DNA from: Frankia sp. RB7
GTDB lineage: Bacteria > Pseudomonadota > Alphaproteobacteria > Rhizobiales > Xanthobacteraceae
NCBI GenBank assembly: GCA_030403585.1
Contig: JAUEPE010000001.1
Span: 1-64,000, forward strand
Direction: 5' to 3'
Length of the DNA stretch: 64,000 nt
Part shown: positions 37,161 through 46,085 of the stretch, piece after piece
Numbering within the stretch: position 1 is the stretch's first letter
How the letters are laid out: every line of letters starts with the position of its first letter
Program-made: the position numbers and the translations under genes
Notes under the pieces: generated by a model
The model's input: only the letters and a program-made list of their open reading frames with translations
What the model was told of the DNA's origin: nothing
Databases searched by the model: none

Positions 37161-37546
37161 TTTTCGGAAGGGCGGTGACGTGCCACTTGAGTCCGAAAAT
37201 GGGCGCCCAAGCGGACATTTGGCGATGTGTGACTCGCGCCCTCTTTCTTTACGCTCTCGGTTCTCTAGGGCTTCGGCCCAACGATCGCCTCGCATCGAAA
37301 ATGCTTGTTGCCGCCAGCAAACGGCGGGAATTGGACGAAACCCGGCTCAATCCGCGCCTAGTTAAAGAGCACTGTCACGGTAATCCTAACAGTGTGAAGT
37401 ACATCATATTAAACCCTTGCGTGCAGTGCTTTACTTAGCGAATAATCTGTCACAAGACGACGATCTATCGAAATGAAAAGCATGCTCGTTCCCTGCCACT
37501 ACAGGCCCGGGAGCTAAGGTGTGTCCTGCCGAAGGAGGCTAACTCC
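37129..37546. other. Left flank of the CHAT cargo: mosaic of remnants
   Basis: It contains a possible SDR terminator hairpin, a gtccg/cggac element (37191-37216), the gene remnant at 37263-37341, and then an A+T-rich stretch (about 37360-37470) that probably carries the promoter for the CHAT gene. A strong GAAGGAGG lies at 37531-37538. Confidence 0.5.
37263..37341 (-). pseudogene. 3'-end remnant of an EthD-like gene homologous to the one at 44944-45651
   Basis: About 79 bp align with 44942-45020, including the ctctagg stop context, cttcggcc, and the 15 bases aaaatgcttgttgcc. Read on the minus strand it still spells FVQFPPFAGGNKHF against FVEFPAFSGGNKHF in the full gene. Small gaps break the frame after that. 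It shows that a piece of the same gene family once stood immediately downstream of the SDR gene. Confidence 0.65.
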
Positions 37547-39469
37547 ATGGTGTGGGTGCGGATCGGTTTCAAGAAATTCTATGAAACACCAGTTGATGAG
37601 TCCGGCGCTGCGACCGGCCGACCGAAACTCGTTCGCGAGGAGCCAATTTATGCAGATTTGTCCCCCGAAGAGCTAGAAATATACCGAGGTTTATCCAGCG
37701 ACCGAGAGCGAGAGCAATTTTTAAAAGGCGTCGTCACTACCAGTTCCAAGCCTCAGGAATATGAGCCTTCGCTTGAGGTCTTGCGGGACTTGACGCGCCA
37801 ACTTTCTGACGTGGGAACAAAGGCCCAGGTACAAACAGAAGGCAGTCGAGCGCATAGTCGCGCCGCCGCTTCGACGGAAACGATCGTCAACGTACAGGAT
37901 AGTTCTGCTGGACCAACTCGTCGAGGGACCTCCGATCGTGCTGCTGAGCCACGCCTTCGAACAACGTCCAGGGAACGTTCAACAAATGGAGCAGCGGGTG
38001 GCGTCGTCAAAGCCTTTGGGAGACTCGTTCGCGATCGCGTCTTGAGAAGCGGCGAAGAGATCACGGCCAGGCCGGAGATCGAAACGGATGCCGCAAGCGC
38101 TGATACGGATCCAGTTCAATCTCCATTGTCACGTGACGTGATCGCGAAGTTTGACGAATTTTGCAGGAAGGCGAACTTCAATCCTCCTACTCCCCTCGCA
38201 TTCGACGCGTTACGGCTCTTTAAGGAATTCGAAAAGGAGCCGCAGTTACCAGCCGAAATGCAGCTGGCGCTATCGGGGGAACGAAGGAGATTAGAGAGCA
38301 AGATTGCCGAACATCAGTGGCGGTTAGATACCGTCAGAGGAAAGCTCGGAACTTCGCCTTTTCGCGCACTGGGAATTTTTTCGTCTGGACTGAGGCAAAA
38401 AAGGAGGAAGAGCCGTGAGCTATTGGTTCTCGACGAGTTTGGCGTGCGCGGTGCCGCTTGCGCAAAATTGGGCCAAGCAAGGGTCAGCTTAGACCCGGAC
38501 CCGATTGGTGAAACTACAAGGCAGAAGATCAACCAGGCTGCGCGCCTCCTTGCTTCGGATTGGTCGGACAAAATACGTGTGGAAGATCAAGGAGTGTTTT
38601 CTGTCTACCAGGACACTGAAACGAACAAGACGATCATTCAATTCGCATCGGGACAAGCGGGAAGTGTTTTCGTTACCTTGCCGGGCCTTCTCGATCCGAC
38701 AGACGTCGCAAGACAGGTCTTGGAGGCCATGCGAGGCGTGCTGGCCGATGGCCTTAATCCGTCAGATCCGGTGGTCGTCCTAAATGGTGCGTTCCCAGAA
38801 ATAAACATGAAAGAGATCATATCCGGGCGGGTTGTCGTGCGATCGCGATCCGATCAGCCCGAGCCGATCATGCAGAGGATAGGGATACTCTACGACAGGG
38901 CGCCACTCTCGCCAGAGAATACGTCAATTCTTTCGGCAATGCCAGAATCGGCGGAAGACCTCGCCCGCTTGCGTCTCGATCCTACAGCTTTTGACCTTTG
39001 GGAAGCCTTTCCTCAAGCCTATGGGCAAACGATAGCCGACCGCGGTTTCTCGCCTGCCTCTACCATGCACGCGACGGCTTCAGAGTTCTCCCGCGCGCTA
39101 CAGACGAAGGAGAACGTGATTGTCCTGGTTGCTCACGCAGAGAACGATTGTCTCTATTTCCCGGACGGATCTCAAGTGCGGCCCGCTGACATCGAAGCGA
39201 TGCGCGACGAGATCGCTCGCAACAGGCCTGTTGTCTATCTCTTTTGTTGCGAGACGGCACAATACTCAATGGTGGAGTCCATTTCTCAGACCCTGTTGCG
39301 GTGTGGTGCAGCGGCCGTAGTGGCCCCTCAGGAAACTATTCGACCTGACCAATCGCAACCATTGTTCTCTAACTTCCTGGCGCTGGCTTCGCGAGAGACC
39401 CCAATTACGGGTCTTCGAGACGCTGAAAATCTTACCGGCAACTACAGTATGGAGACGTGGCTTGGCTAA
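37547..39469 (+). CDS. CHAT-like (caspase-fold) putative protease, 640 aa
   Basis: The start at 37547 is supported by GAAGGAGG eight bases upstream. Residues about 1-90 are a charged N-terminal part, 90-190 a low-complexity Ser/Arg/Thr linker, 195-310 mostly helical, 320-450 a mixed region of no recognised family. From about 500 the sequence fits the CHAT fold: a hydrophobic strand before His530 (VIVLVAHAEND), a DG turn with PADIEAM helix, then VVYLFCCETAQ, where Cys568 aligns with the Cys of the LSACET motif, then a GAAAVVAPQ strand and an FLALASR helix. His530/Cys568 would be the dyad. CHAT proteins are proteases used in several bacterial immunity and cell-death systems. The gene is visibly richer in A+T than its neighbours and overlaps a small membrane-protein gene, so transfer is likely. 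The CHAT call is from motif reading only. Confidence 0.7.
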   Translation: MVWVRIGFKKFYETPVDESGAATGRPKLVREEPIYADLSPEELEIYRGLSSDREREQFLKGVVTTSSKPQEYEPSLEVLRDLTRQLSDVGTKAQVQTEGSRAHSRAAASTETIVNVQDSSAGPTRRGTSDRAAEPRLRTTSRERSTNGAAGGVVKAFGRLVRDRVLRSGEEITARPEIETDAASADTDPVQSPLSRDVIAKFDEFCRKANFNPPTPLAFDALRLFKEFEKEPQLPAEMQLALSGERRRLESKIAEHQWRLDTVRGKLGTSPFRALGIFSSGLRQKRRKSRELLVLDEFGVRGAACAKLGQARVSLDPDPIGETTRQKINQAARLLASDWSDKIRVEDQGVFSVYQDTETNKTIIQFASGQAGSVFVTLPGLLDPTDVARQVLEAMRGVLADGLNPSDPVVVLNGAFPEINMKEIISGRVVVRSRSDQPEPIMQRIGILYDRAPLSPENTSILSAMPESAEDLARLRLDPTAFDLWEAFPQAYGQTIADRGFSPASTMHATASEFSRALQTKENVIVLVAHAENDCLYFPDGSQVRPADIEAMRDEIARNRPVVYLFCCETAQYSMVESISQTLLRCGAAAVVAPQETIRPDQSQPLFSNFLALASRETPITGLRDAENLTGNYSMETWLG

Positions 39470-39806
39470 CATCATCAACTACTTTTCACTTTGGACTACA
39501 GTCCCCGAACTCGGTGGTTCAAGCGGTCAAAGCCATGTCCGACAACCCTTGATCCTTTTGGGTGTTTTGCTCGGCGCGTTGGCCAAGGTCGTCTATGACT
39601 GGCTGACTTCTCAGGCCGCATCGCTCAGTTGGCAACCTTTTGCTGTCGCGGCGATTGCCGGGCTCGTGGCCTTCCCTTACCTATACGAGAAAGCTGGCCT
39701 AAATCGTGGGCGGCTCACTTTGGCTAAATGGTTATTAGCATTTCAGAATGGCTTCTTCTGGAGCGTTGCAATGGATGCGATATCCAAGCTTCACGGGCAC
39801 GGTTGA
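39462..39806 (+). CDS. Small three-helix membrane protein coupled to the CHAT gene
   Basis: A 114-aa protein of no recognised family. Predicted membrane helices are at about 29-48 (PLILLGVLLGALAKVVYDWL), 57-75 and 88-107. The start is a TTG at 39462, eight bases inside the end of the CHAT gene, with GGAG in front, so it is translationally coupled. The tight pairing suggests a protease-effector or sensor-effector pair: for instance the CHAT enzyme could cleave or release the membrane protein. That is inference; no gasdermin-like or holin-like signature can be claimed. Confidence 0.65.
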   Translation: MANIINYFSLWTTVPELGGSSGQSHVRQPLILLGVLLGALAKVVYDWLTSQAASLSWQPFAVAAIAGLVAFPYLYEKAGLNRGRLTLAKWLLAFQNGFFWSVAMDAISKLHGHG

Positions 39807-40041
39807 AAGCGCAGGCTTTGTCCCATGATTTTGGGGTCGTCTTTCCATATTGCGAGCACACGCGGCCAGACTCTCGCGCCGTTTGGTCCTGAATGGCACT
39901 TGCGGATGATCGATATGACAAGGAGGAACATCACGTCGACCTGCTATACATCGCCGATCGACGCCGCCAAGCTCCATCACGCCGGACTGAGCCGGACTGG
40001 ACCGTAAGTTCCGGCGCGTTCCCGCCGAGGCTTTCGTCAAA

Positions 40042-40397
40042 CCGAGGGGATGCGTAACGTGCTCGCGCCGAGGAAGATTGGGGTATCCGTTCTGTGTCCG
40101 GGCATCATCCGCACGCAGATCATGACCTCCCGGCGCAACGTGCCGCAGCGATTTGCCGGGGCTGTCGGCAAGCGTCCGCCGACAGAAGGACGCCGCGCCG
40201 AGTTCATCAAGTCATTGCAGGAACGGATCAACAACGGCATTGATCCGCTCTATGTGGGCGAACTGGTTTGCGAGGCCATCGAAAACGACTGGCCGCACAT
40301 TTTCACCGATACCGACCACGAACCGTTCATCGACAAGCGCTTCGCAGCGATCAAGCAGGGCTTCGACCGCATCTGCGGACGAACGCCGCGGCGCTAA
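40042..40397 (+). pseudogene. Truncated duplicate of the SDR gene (C-terminal third only)
   Basis: Encodes the last 117 or so residues of the SDR at 36274-37128 without the cofactor-binding half and active site, so it cannot be an enzyme. The reading frame has no stops and 9 substitutions, meaning the duplication is not fresh but not old either. It is preceded by 235 bp of unassigned sequence after the membrane-protein gene. Confidence 0.8.
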
Positions 40398-40429
40398 CGC
40401 TCGCATCTGCTCACAGCCGCTCGGGGCCC
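40042..40429 (+). repeat. Direct repeat copy B (duplicated 3' end of the SDR gene)
   Basis: 388 bp, gap-free match to 36773-37160. It begins abruptly at ccgaggggatgcg after unrelated sequence. Within it the frame remains open from 40050 to 40397. Confidence 0.85.
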
Positions 40430-40495
40430 AGCAGCGAAGTGGCGACATCTGTCATTGAGGTCCGCTGGATGGGTAGAGTTGACTGAGAGAGGCGA

Positions 40496-42115
40496 TCACT
40501 TCTTCGGTACTCCGGCCAAGCACATTCCCTCGTAGAAGCGGTCGCGGATGGCAAGCCATATCCGGCTGTCCGACAGGAAAACGGAACTGACATCGTACCG
40601 ATGAATGGTGAAGTTGGGATCGAGAGCCAATCCAGCCGCAGCACTGGACCGTGCCTCCTTGATGTGTCCCGTCATAGCCAACGCACCGGCCAAATGGAAT
40701 TGGGCGAGTGCGAAATTGGGATTGGCCTTGATACTTTGGTGAAGCCATTCAAGCGCCTCAGTGTCGGCGTGAATCGTCAGCTTGGCCATTCCTGCAATCA
40801 TGAACCAAAGGAAGGCACGCGTATCGCGCGGGGACAGTCGCAACGCTTCCTTAATATGCCCTTCGACTTCCGCGCCGCATCCAAGCGCATGCTTTCCCAG
40901 CCCGATGAATCCGTGGGCGTCAGCTAGATTCCGATCGAGCGCCAGCGCTTGCCGGCATTCAGCGATCCCCGCGGCCGCACGATTCGTACGGACCTGAACG
41001 GCGCCGAGAAGCATATGCGCCCTGGGATGGTTCGGCGCCCGCAGCAGCACGTCATTCAGGATTTGCTCCGCAGTCGTAAAATATGAGGGGCCGTCCTCTG
41101 CCATCGAGGATGATCCAATCGCCAGATCGACGTGAGCCATGGCAACTGCTGCCTCGATATTATCGGGCTCAAGCGCCAGGGCGCGCACAAAGAAATCGCG
41201 GGCCCGCGCCATGACTGCAGGTGTGATGCCTTTGCTCTGGAACGCTCTTCCTTGAAAGTAGAGATCCATGGAGTCCGGCCGGAGCGACCGCGCTGCGCGT
41301 CGCGCTTCGGCCTCGATGAGCTCGGCGTTCAGCATATTGGCGAGCCGCGACACTATCTCATCCTGCATGTCCAGCACGTCGACAGCGGGCTTGTCGAAGC
41401 GGTCGGACCATACCTGCGCGCCAGTTTCCGTGTTGGTCAGCTGAACGTTCACACGAAGCCGATTGCCGCCGCGTTGCATCGATCCTTCCAAGGCGTAACG
41501 GACATTAAGCTCACGGCCGATTTCCCTCACATCCACCGCACTGCCTTTGAAGGTGAATGCGGTGTTGCGGCCGATAACGAATGCTCCGGCTATACGCGAT
41601 AGGTCGGTCGTCAAGCTGTCGGTGACGCCATCAACGAAATAGTCCTGATCGAGGTCGCCCCCGATATTTGCGAATGGCAGAACGACGATAGAAAGGTGTG
41701 GAATTCCCGAGGAAGCCGAGAGTGCACCGATGTCGTCCGGCCTCGACGACGTCGCAACGCCGGAAGAAGCCGCGTTGCAGGCCGGCTCACCATTCACCAC
41801 AAGCATGTAGCCGCGACGAGGTAAGGTCCTGACGGCGGATCGCCCTGCCTCTCCCAAGGCTTGCCGGATATCTCCGATGGCCTGGACAAGGGAATCCTCA
41901 GTAACCTCGGTGTCCGACCAGACCTCGTCCAATATCTCGTTTTTGGCCACGAGAGAACCAGCACGCTGTGCAAGCAGCCGCAGCACCGCCCAGGCCTGAG
42001 GGCGCAGCGGCACCATTTCTCCGCGTCCATCGAGCAGCAATCCGCGAACCAGGTCCATGGTCCTGTCGCCGATGACGATCGAAGGCTGCGGTCGCTTGTG
42101 CAAAACGCCTCGCAA
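40496..42115 (-). CDS. OmpR-type winged-helix regulator with TolB-like and TPR domains
   Basis: 539 aa. Residues about 10-107 form an OmpR-type winged helix without a receiver domain (LRPQAWAVLRLLAQRAG, KNEILDEVWSD, then RTLPRRGYML as the wing). Residues about 140-250 match the TolB-like/adenylate-cyclase-associated domain (VVLPFANIGGDLDQDYFVDG). From about 280 several TPR units follow. Such CadC-like one-piece regulators are common in rhizobia; the trigger is unknown. The only upstream start is a TTG at 42115 with a poor ribosome site; an ATG at 42058 would clip the first strand of the wHTH. It is divergent from the solute-binding-protein gene at 42247, its likely target. Confidence 0.8.
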   Translation of the reverse strand: MRGVLHKRPQPSIVIGDRTMDLVRGLLLDGRGEMVPLRPQAWAVLRLLAQRAGSLVAKNEILDEVWSDTEVTEDSLVQAIGDIRQALGEAGRSAVRTLPRRGYMLVVNGEPACNAASSGVATSSRPDDIGALSASSGIPHLSIVVLPFANIGGDLDQDYFVDGVTDSLTTDLSRIAGAFVIGRNTAFTFKGSAVDVREIGRELNVRYALEGSMQRGGNRLRVNVQLTNTETGAQVWSDRFDKPAVDVLDMQDEIVSRLANMLNAELIEAEARRAARSLRPDSMDLYFQGRAFQSKGITPAVMARARDFFVRALALEPDNIEAAVAMAHVDLAIGSSSMAEDGPSYFTTAEQILNDVLLRAPNHPRAHMLLGAVQVRTNRAAAGIAECRQALALDRNLADAHGFIGLGKHALGCGAEVEGHIKEALRLSPRDTRAFLWFMIAGMAKLTIHADTEALEWLHQSIKANPNFALAQFHLAGALAMTGHIKEARSSAAAGLALDPNFTIHRYDVSSVFLSDSRIWLAIRDRFYEGMCLAGVPKK

Positions 42116-42246
42116 GACAGTTTTGGAAAATATCGGCTGACGATCGGCCTAATTTCGGGACGCGAAGGCGATTGTACAACAACATCCTGCTGCGCGGCAT
42201 AGCAATCCGTCCCGACCATGATCCGCAACACGTAAAGGCAGGCAGC

Positions 42247-43446
42247 ATGATCCGCCCAGCTATTTTTGTCGCTCTAAGTATCTCAATCTTCAGCCTTTCT
42301 CCGGTTGCAGGAGCGGACAAGCGATACGGCCCCGGCGTCACCGACACCGAGATCAAAATCGGCCAGACCTTGCCCTACAGCGGACCGCTCTCAAATCTGA
42401 GCAGTTTCGGCCGTGTGGAAGCGGCGTACCTGAAGAAGATCAATGCATCCGGTGGAATCAACGGCCGAAAAGTCACGCTGATATCACTTGACGATGCTTA
42501 CGCGCCGCCGAAGACCATGGAGCAGGTGCGCAGGTTGGTGGAAAGCGACGGCGTCCTGGCGATCGTCGGGTCCATGGGCACGCCGACCAACCTTGCCGTC
42601 GCCAAATACCTCAACGGCGGAAAGGTGCCGCAAATCCTCCTTCTTGCGAGCAGCGCAAAGCTGGATGATCCGGAAAACCTGCCATGGACGACAACGTTCA
42701 TGATGCCGCAGGCCGTCGAAGCCAAGATCTACGCGGACTATATCCTGCGCACTCGCCCCGACGCAAAAGTCGCCGTCATCTATCAAAACGACGACCTTGG
42801 AAGAGGACAACTTGCCGGCTTCAAGGCTGCGCTCGGATCAAAGGCATCATCCTTGATTGTCGCAACCGCCGTTTACGACGTCACCGAGCCGACGATCGAT
42901 TCACAGATCGCGGCGCTCAGAGCCTCGGGTGCGGACACGTTGTTTCATGCATCAAACGCAAGGTTTGCCGCGCAGGCGCTCCGCAAGGCCCACGAACTCG
43001 GCTGGAATGTCCAGCACATCCTGCTGTCGGGCGTCAGCGGCATCTCCACGGTCATGCGTCCGGCGGGACTTGCTGCCTCTACGGGCGCCATCACGGCACT
43101 TTGGCTGAAATCGCCGGAAGATCCGACATGGGACGCCGATGACGGCATGAAGGAATATCGGGCCTTCATGAAGGAGTGGGCGCCGAATGAAGCCATCGAG
43201 AGCTCGGTCTTCGAGTACTCAACCGCCCAAATGATCGTTGAAATATTAAAGAATTGCGGCGACGACCTCTCGCGCGAGAATCTCATCAATCAGGCAACCC
43301 ACGTTCACGGGCTGCAACTGTCGATGTTCCTGCCTGGCGTGACCATCAACATTTCCCCCTCGACCCGGATCGGATGGAAGAAAGCCAGGATGGCACGCTT
43401 CGACGGTTCGAGATGGCTGTTGCTCGACGAGATCGACGGCAACTGA
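42247..43446 (+). CDS. LIV-type solute-binding protein (orphan)
   Basis: A 399-aa periplasmic binding protein. Signal peptide [23 protein letters not shown], then the mature start [20 protein letters not shown] typical of the LivK/amide-binding branch. Further blocks are [20 protein letters not shown] and [12 protein letters not shown]. The ATG at 42247 follows GGCAGG. No permease or ATPase is adjacent; the next gene is an FAD oxidoreductase 79 bp downstream. It probably feeds a transporter encoded elsewhere. Confidence 0.88.
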   Translation: MIRPAIFVALSISIFSLSPVAGADKRYGPGVTDTEIKIGQTLPYSGPLSNLSSFGRVEAAYLKKINASGGINGRKVTLISLDDAYAPPKTMEQVRRLVESDGVLAIVGSMGTPTNLAVAKYLNGGKVPQILLLASSAKLDDPENLPWTTTFMMPQAVEAKIYADYILRTRPDAKVAVIYQNDDLGRGQLAGFKAALGSKASSLIVATAVYDVTEPTIDSQIAALRASGADTLFHASNARFAAQALRKAHELGWNVQHILLSGVSGISTVMRPAGLAASTGAITALWLKSPEDPTWDADDGMKEYRAFMKEWAPNEAIESSVFEYSTAQMIVEILKNCGDDLSRENLINQATHVHGLQLSMFLPGVTINISPSTRIGWKKARMARFDGSRWLLLDEIDGN

Positions 43447-43525
43447 CAACTCCGCGTTGCCGCTTTCTGAACAGAAGAAGTCCACGTCACGCCGCGTCCG
43501 CATTCGGACGGCGAAGGGGGAACGG

Positions 43526-44932
43526 ATGAGCAAGATCGTCATTTGCGGCGGCGGCCCGATTGGATTGTGCGCGGCAATGATGCTCGGACGCGACGGTCAC
43601 CGCGTCACGGTCCTCGAGGCCGACCGGGCAGATTATCCGGAGACTTCCATCGGCGGCTGGAATTCGTGGGACCGCCCCGGCGTTGCCCAATTCAGGCAGC
43701 CCCATAGTCTCCATTCCCGATTCCGGATGATCAGCGACGTTGAATTTCCTGAGCTGACGGATGGCTTGCTACGCGCTGGTTGCGTGTGGGTGGACAATCT
43801 CGACAGCGCGTCTCTCCCCCCGACCATAACTGACCGGGCCCCGCGTTCGGGCGATGAAGCCATGCGCTGCGTTGCCGGGCGAAGACCGGTCATCGAATGG
43901 GCGGTGGCTGCGCTGGCACAAAACGCACCAAACGTGACCATCCGTCGGGGTGCCAAGGTTCAAAGATTGATTACCGGCGCATCGACCATCTCCGGCGTGC
44001 CGCACGTCGCCGGGGTGTGCACAACGTCCGGGGAACGCCTTGCTGCCGATCTGGTCGTCGACGCCATGGGACGGCGAAGCCCGGCCGGCGAATGGATCGT
44101 CGACGCGGGTGGCCAGAGCCCAACCGAAGAGGCGCAGGACTGCAACTTCGTCTACTTTACGCGATATTTCTCGGGCTCTCAGCGACCTCGCAGGACGGGG
44201 CGTACCCTTACCCCGATGGGTCAGTTCTCGGTTTTGACGCTGGATGGCGACAACGATACCTGGTCAATCACCTTGTTCACCTCGGCGAAGAACAAGGGGA
44301 TGCGAGCCCTGCGCGATGCGACCACATTTAATCGTGTCGTCTCGGCGTGCCCGCAGCAGGCTCACTGGCTTGATGGAGAGCCGATCTCACCTGTTCACGT
44401 GTTGGCAGGCGTCCTCGATCGATACCGCCGATTTGCCATCGACGGTCGCCCCGTCATCACGGGATTTGCGACCGTTGGCGACGCATGGGCGTGTACCAAT
44501 CCATCCGCGGGACGGGGTCTGAGCGTCGGTCTTCTGCACGCCCAGGTGCTGCGCGACGTGGTGCGCCGAAAACTCGATAAACCCGCAGCATTGGCTCAGG
44601 ATTTCGACACAGAGACCGAGCGTCAGGTCGGCCCGCTTTATCGTGACCAAATCGCGGCAGACCGCGCGCGGATCGCCGAGATGAGCGCGCTGGAAAACGG
44701 CACGCCCGTCCCGCAAACAAACCCGATCATGGCAAGACTTTTTGCTGCCGCGGCGCACGACCCAGATGTGTTCCGCGCCGTGCTGGAAATCGCAATGTGC
44801 GTCTCGCTGCCTCGGGACGTCATCGCCAGGCCGCATGTCGCCGCAAAGCTGGCCGAATTGGATGGCCGCTCTCTGCCGCCAGAGCGCTACGTCATCGATC
44901 GAGATCGCATGGCGAATTTGTTGAGCGGATGA
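43526..44932 (+). CDS. FAD-dependent oxidoreductase/monooxygenase-like protein
   Basis: A 468-aa flavoprotein. The N-terminal dinucleotide fold reads [17 protein letters not shown] with an acidic end of strand 2 (VTVLEAD). The second FAD motif is [19 protein letters not shown], as in group A aromatic hydroxylases and tryptophan-halogenase-like proteins. The Lys of halogenases is not evident. The ATG at 43526 has AAGGGGGA in front. It probably hydroxylates or dehydrogenates the compound delivered by the binding protein (inference). Its stop is 11 bp from the stop of the convergent EthD-like gene. Confidence 0.8.
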   Translation: MSKIVICGGGPIGLCAAMMLGRDGHRVTVLEADRADYPETSIGGWNSWDRPGVAQFRQPHSLHSRFRMISDVEFPELTDGLLRAGCVWVDNLDSASLPPTITDRAPRSGDEAMRCVAGRRPVIEWAVAALAQNAPNVTIRRGAKVQRLITGASTISGVPHVAGVCTTSGERLAADLVVDAMGRRSPAGEWIVDAGGQSPTEEAQDCNFVYFTRYFSGSQRPRRTGRTLTPMGQFSVLTLDGDNDTWSITLFTSAKNKGMRALRDATTFNRVVSACPQQAHWLDGEPISPVHVLAGVLDRYRRFAIDGRPVITGFATVGDAWACTNPSAGRGLSVGLLHAQVLRDVVRRKLDKPAALAQDFDTETERQVGPLYRDQIAADRARIAEMSALENGTPVPQTNPIMARLFAAAAHDPDVFRAVLEIAMCVSLPRDVIARPHVAAKLAELDGRSLPPERYVIDRDRMANLLSG

Positions 44933-44943
44933 CCGCCTCAGCT

Positions 44944-45651
44944 CTAGGACTTCGGCCGCACCACCCGCGTCAGCATCGGAAAATGCTTGTTGCCGCCCGA
45001 GAATGCCGGGAATTCTACAAAGTCCGCGCGCATGCGCTTGATCACGTCGGAGCCGAGTGCGTGCGCGAGGGCTTGCGGGCTGTCGAACACCAGCTTGTTG
45101 CGCTGCATGTGCTCGACGCGCTGCGACGGCAGCCGGTCGATCCAATCGATGCGGGTGTAGATTTCGATCTGGCGGACATTTGGGAACGTTCGCATGATCG
45201 ACGGATGGTGGTCGAGATAATGCAGGTTCCAGGCATTCATGTCTTCGGCCGGGCCGGGATAATGCACGAGGTAGCTGCACGGCTTTGTCGTTCCCGCCGA
45301 ATGTTCGGCGACATCGACGGGGAACGCGCGCGTCATCATCACCTGGTGCGTGACGTCCAGTCCGGTGAGGCCGGAATGTCCGGCGCCTGTCGCAAGGCTG
45401 GCAAGGACGCTGCCGCGGCCCATCGCCGCCTCGCAGGCGAACAGGTCGGGAAAGCGCAGTTGAAGCGCAAACACGGGACCGGAGCCATCGGCCTTGTAGG
45501 GATGGTCGACCGACTGTTCGAGCGGCGTGAACAGCAGGCCCTCGGTCATGTCAGGGATCGATCCGACCAGCTCGGCCACGGCGGCAATTTCGTCAGGATG
45601 AATCCGCCGCTCGCCTGCCGGATCAGAGAATGTCATGAAGAGCGAGATCAT
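44944..45651 (-). CDS. EthD-like dimeric alpha/beta-barrel protein
   Basis: A 235-aa protein. Two ferredoxin-like halves are visible; the second half carries YLVHYPGPAEDMNAWNLHYL followed by DHHPSIMRTFP, the usual form of EthD/stress-responsive barrel proteins, with several His that could line a ligand pocket. Such proteins often assist ring-cleavage or lactone chemistry in catabolic operons; no reaction can be assigned. Its ATG overlaps the thioesterase stop by four bases. The last 79 bp have a decayed relative at 37263-37341. Confidence 0.7.
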   Translation of the reverse strand: MISLFMTFSDPAGERRIHPDEIAAVAELVGSIPDMTEGLLFTPLEQSVDHPYKADGSGPVFALQLRFPDLFACEAAMGRGSVLASLATGAGHSGLTGLDVTHQVMMTRAFPVDVAEHSAGTTKPCSYLVHYPGPAEDMNAWNLHYLDHHPSIMRTFPNVRQIEIYTRIDWIDRLPSQRVEHMQRNKLVFDSPQALAHALGSDVIKRMRADFVEFPAFSGGNKHFPMLTRVVRPKS

Positions 45652-46085
45652 GCCGGAGCTCCCTCGGCGCCCTCGCCTACATTCACGTGCGGCATGAGCG
45701 CGGCGCGAACGTCGTCAGGCCACGGGATCGCATGATGATCCACCAGCGACGTCGCGGCAAGGATCTGGCGGGCGCGCCAGCGCATGCCGTTCGCGCCGGA
45801 GATCACGTGCTCCAGATGGAGGGATGATCCGCCGACCCGGCCGATGCGCAAGTTGAATGTCAGGAGATCACCGAACATCGACGGCCGGGAGAAATCGCAG
45901 GTCAGATGCACCGTCGGCGTCCCGATCTTCCGGACCATGATCAATTGCGGCCAAGGAAAGCCGATTCCCGCCCAAAACTCCTCGACGACGCCGTTGAGGA
46001 TGTTCAGATAGGACGGGAAGTACGCGATCCCGGAAGGGTCGCAGTCTCCGAACCTGAGCTCGCGATCGAACGAGAAATTCGTCAT
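45648..46085 (-). CDS. Acyl-CoA thioesterase, 4-hydroxybenzoyl-CoA thioesterase type (hotdog fold)
   Basis: A 145-aa single hotdog domain. RFGDCDPSGIAYFPSYLN contains the family Asp (Asp16) positioned as in 4-hydroxybenzoyl-CoA thioesterase. It would release an aromatic acid from its CoA thioester. Start and stop overlap both neighbours (one base with the hydrolase stop, four with the EthD-like start), placing it firmly in the operon. It implies that a CoA-activated aromatic passes through this pathway. Confidence 0.87.
   Translation of the reverse strand: MTNFSFDRELRFGDCDPSGIAYFPSYLNILNGVVEEFWAGIGFPWPQLIMVRKIGTPTVHLTCDFSRPSMFGDLLTFNLRIGRVGGSSLHLEHVISGANGMRWRARQILAATSLVDHHAIPWPDDVRAALMPHVNVGEGAEGAPA

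Noticed and set aside
39825..40007. 60-codon frame between the membrane-protein gene and repeat B
   Set aside because: No family resemblance and no conserved start context beyond a chance aaggagg inside the frame; not reported as a gene.
40050..40397. Duplicated SDR fragment as a functional 115-aa protein
   Set aside because: It lacks the cofactor fold and active site and begins at a duplication border; treated as a pseudogene.
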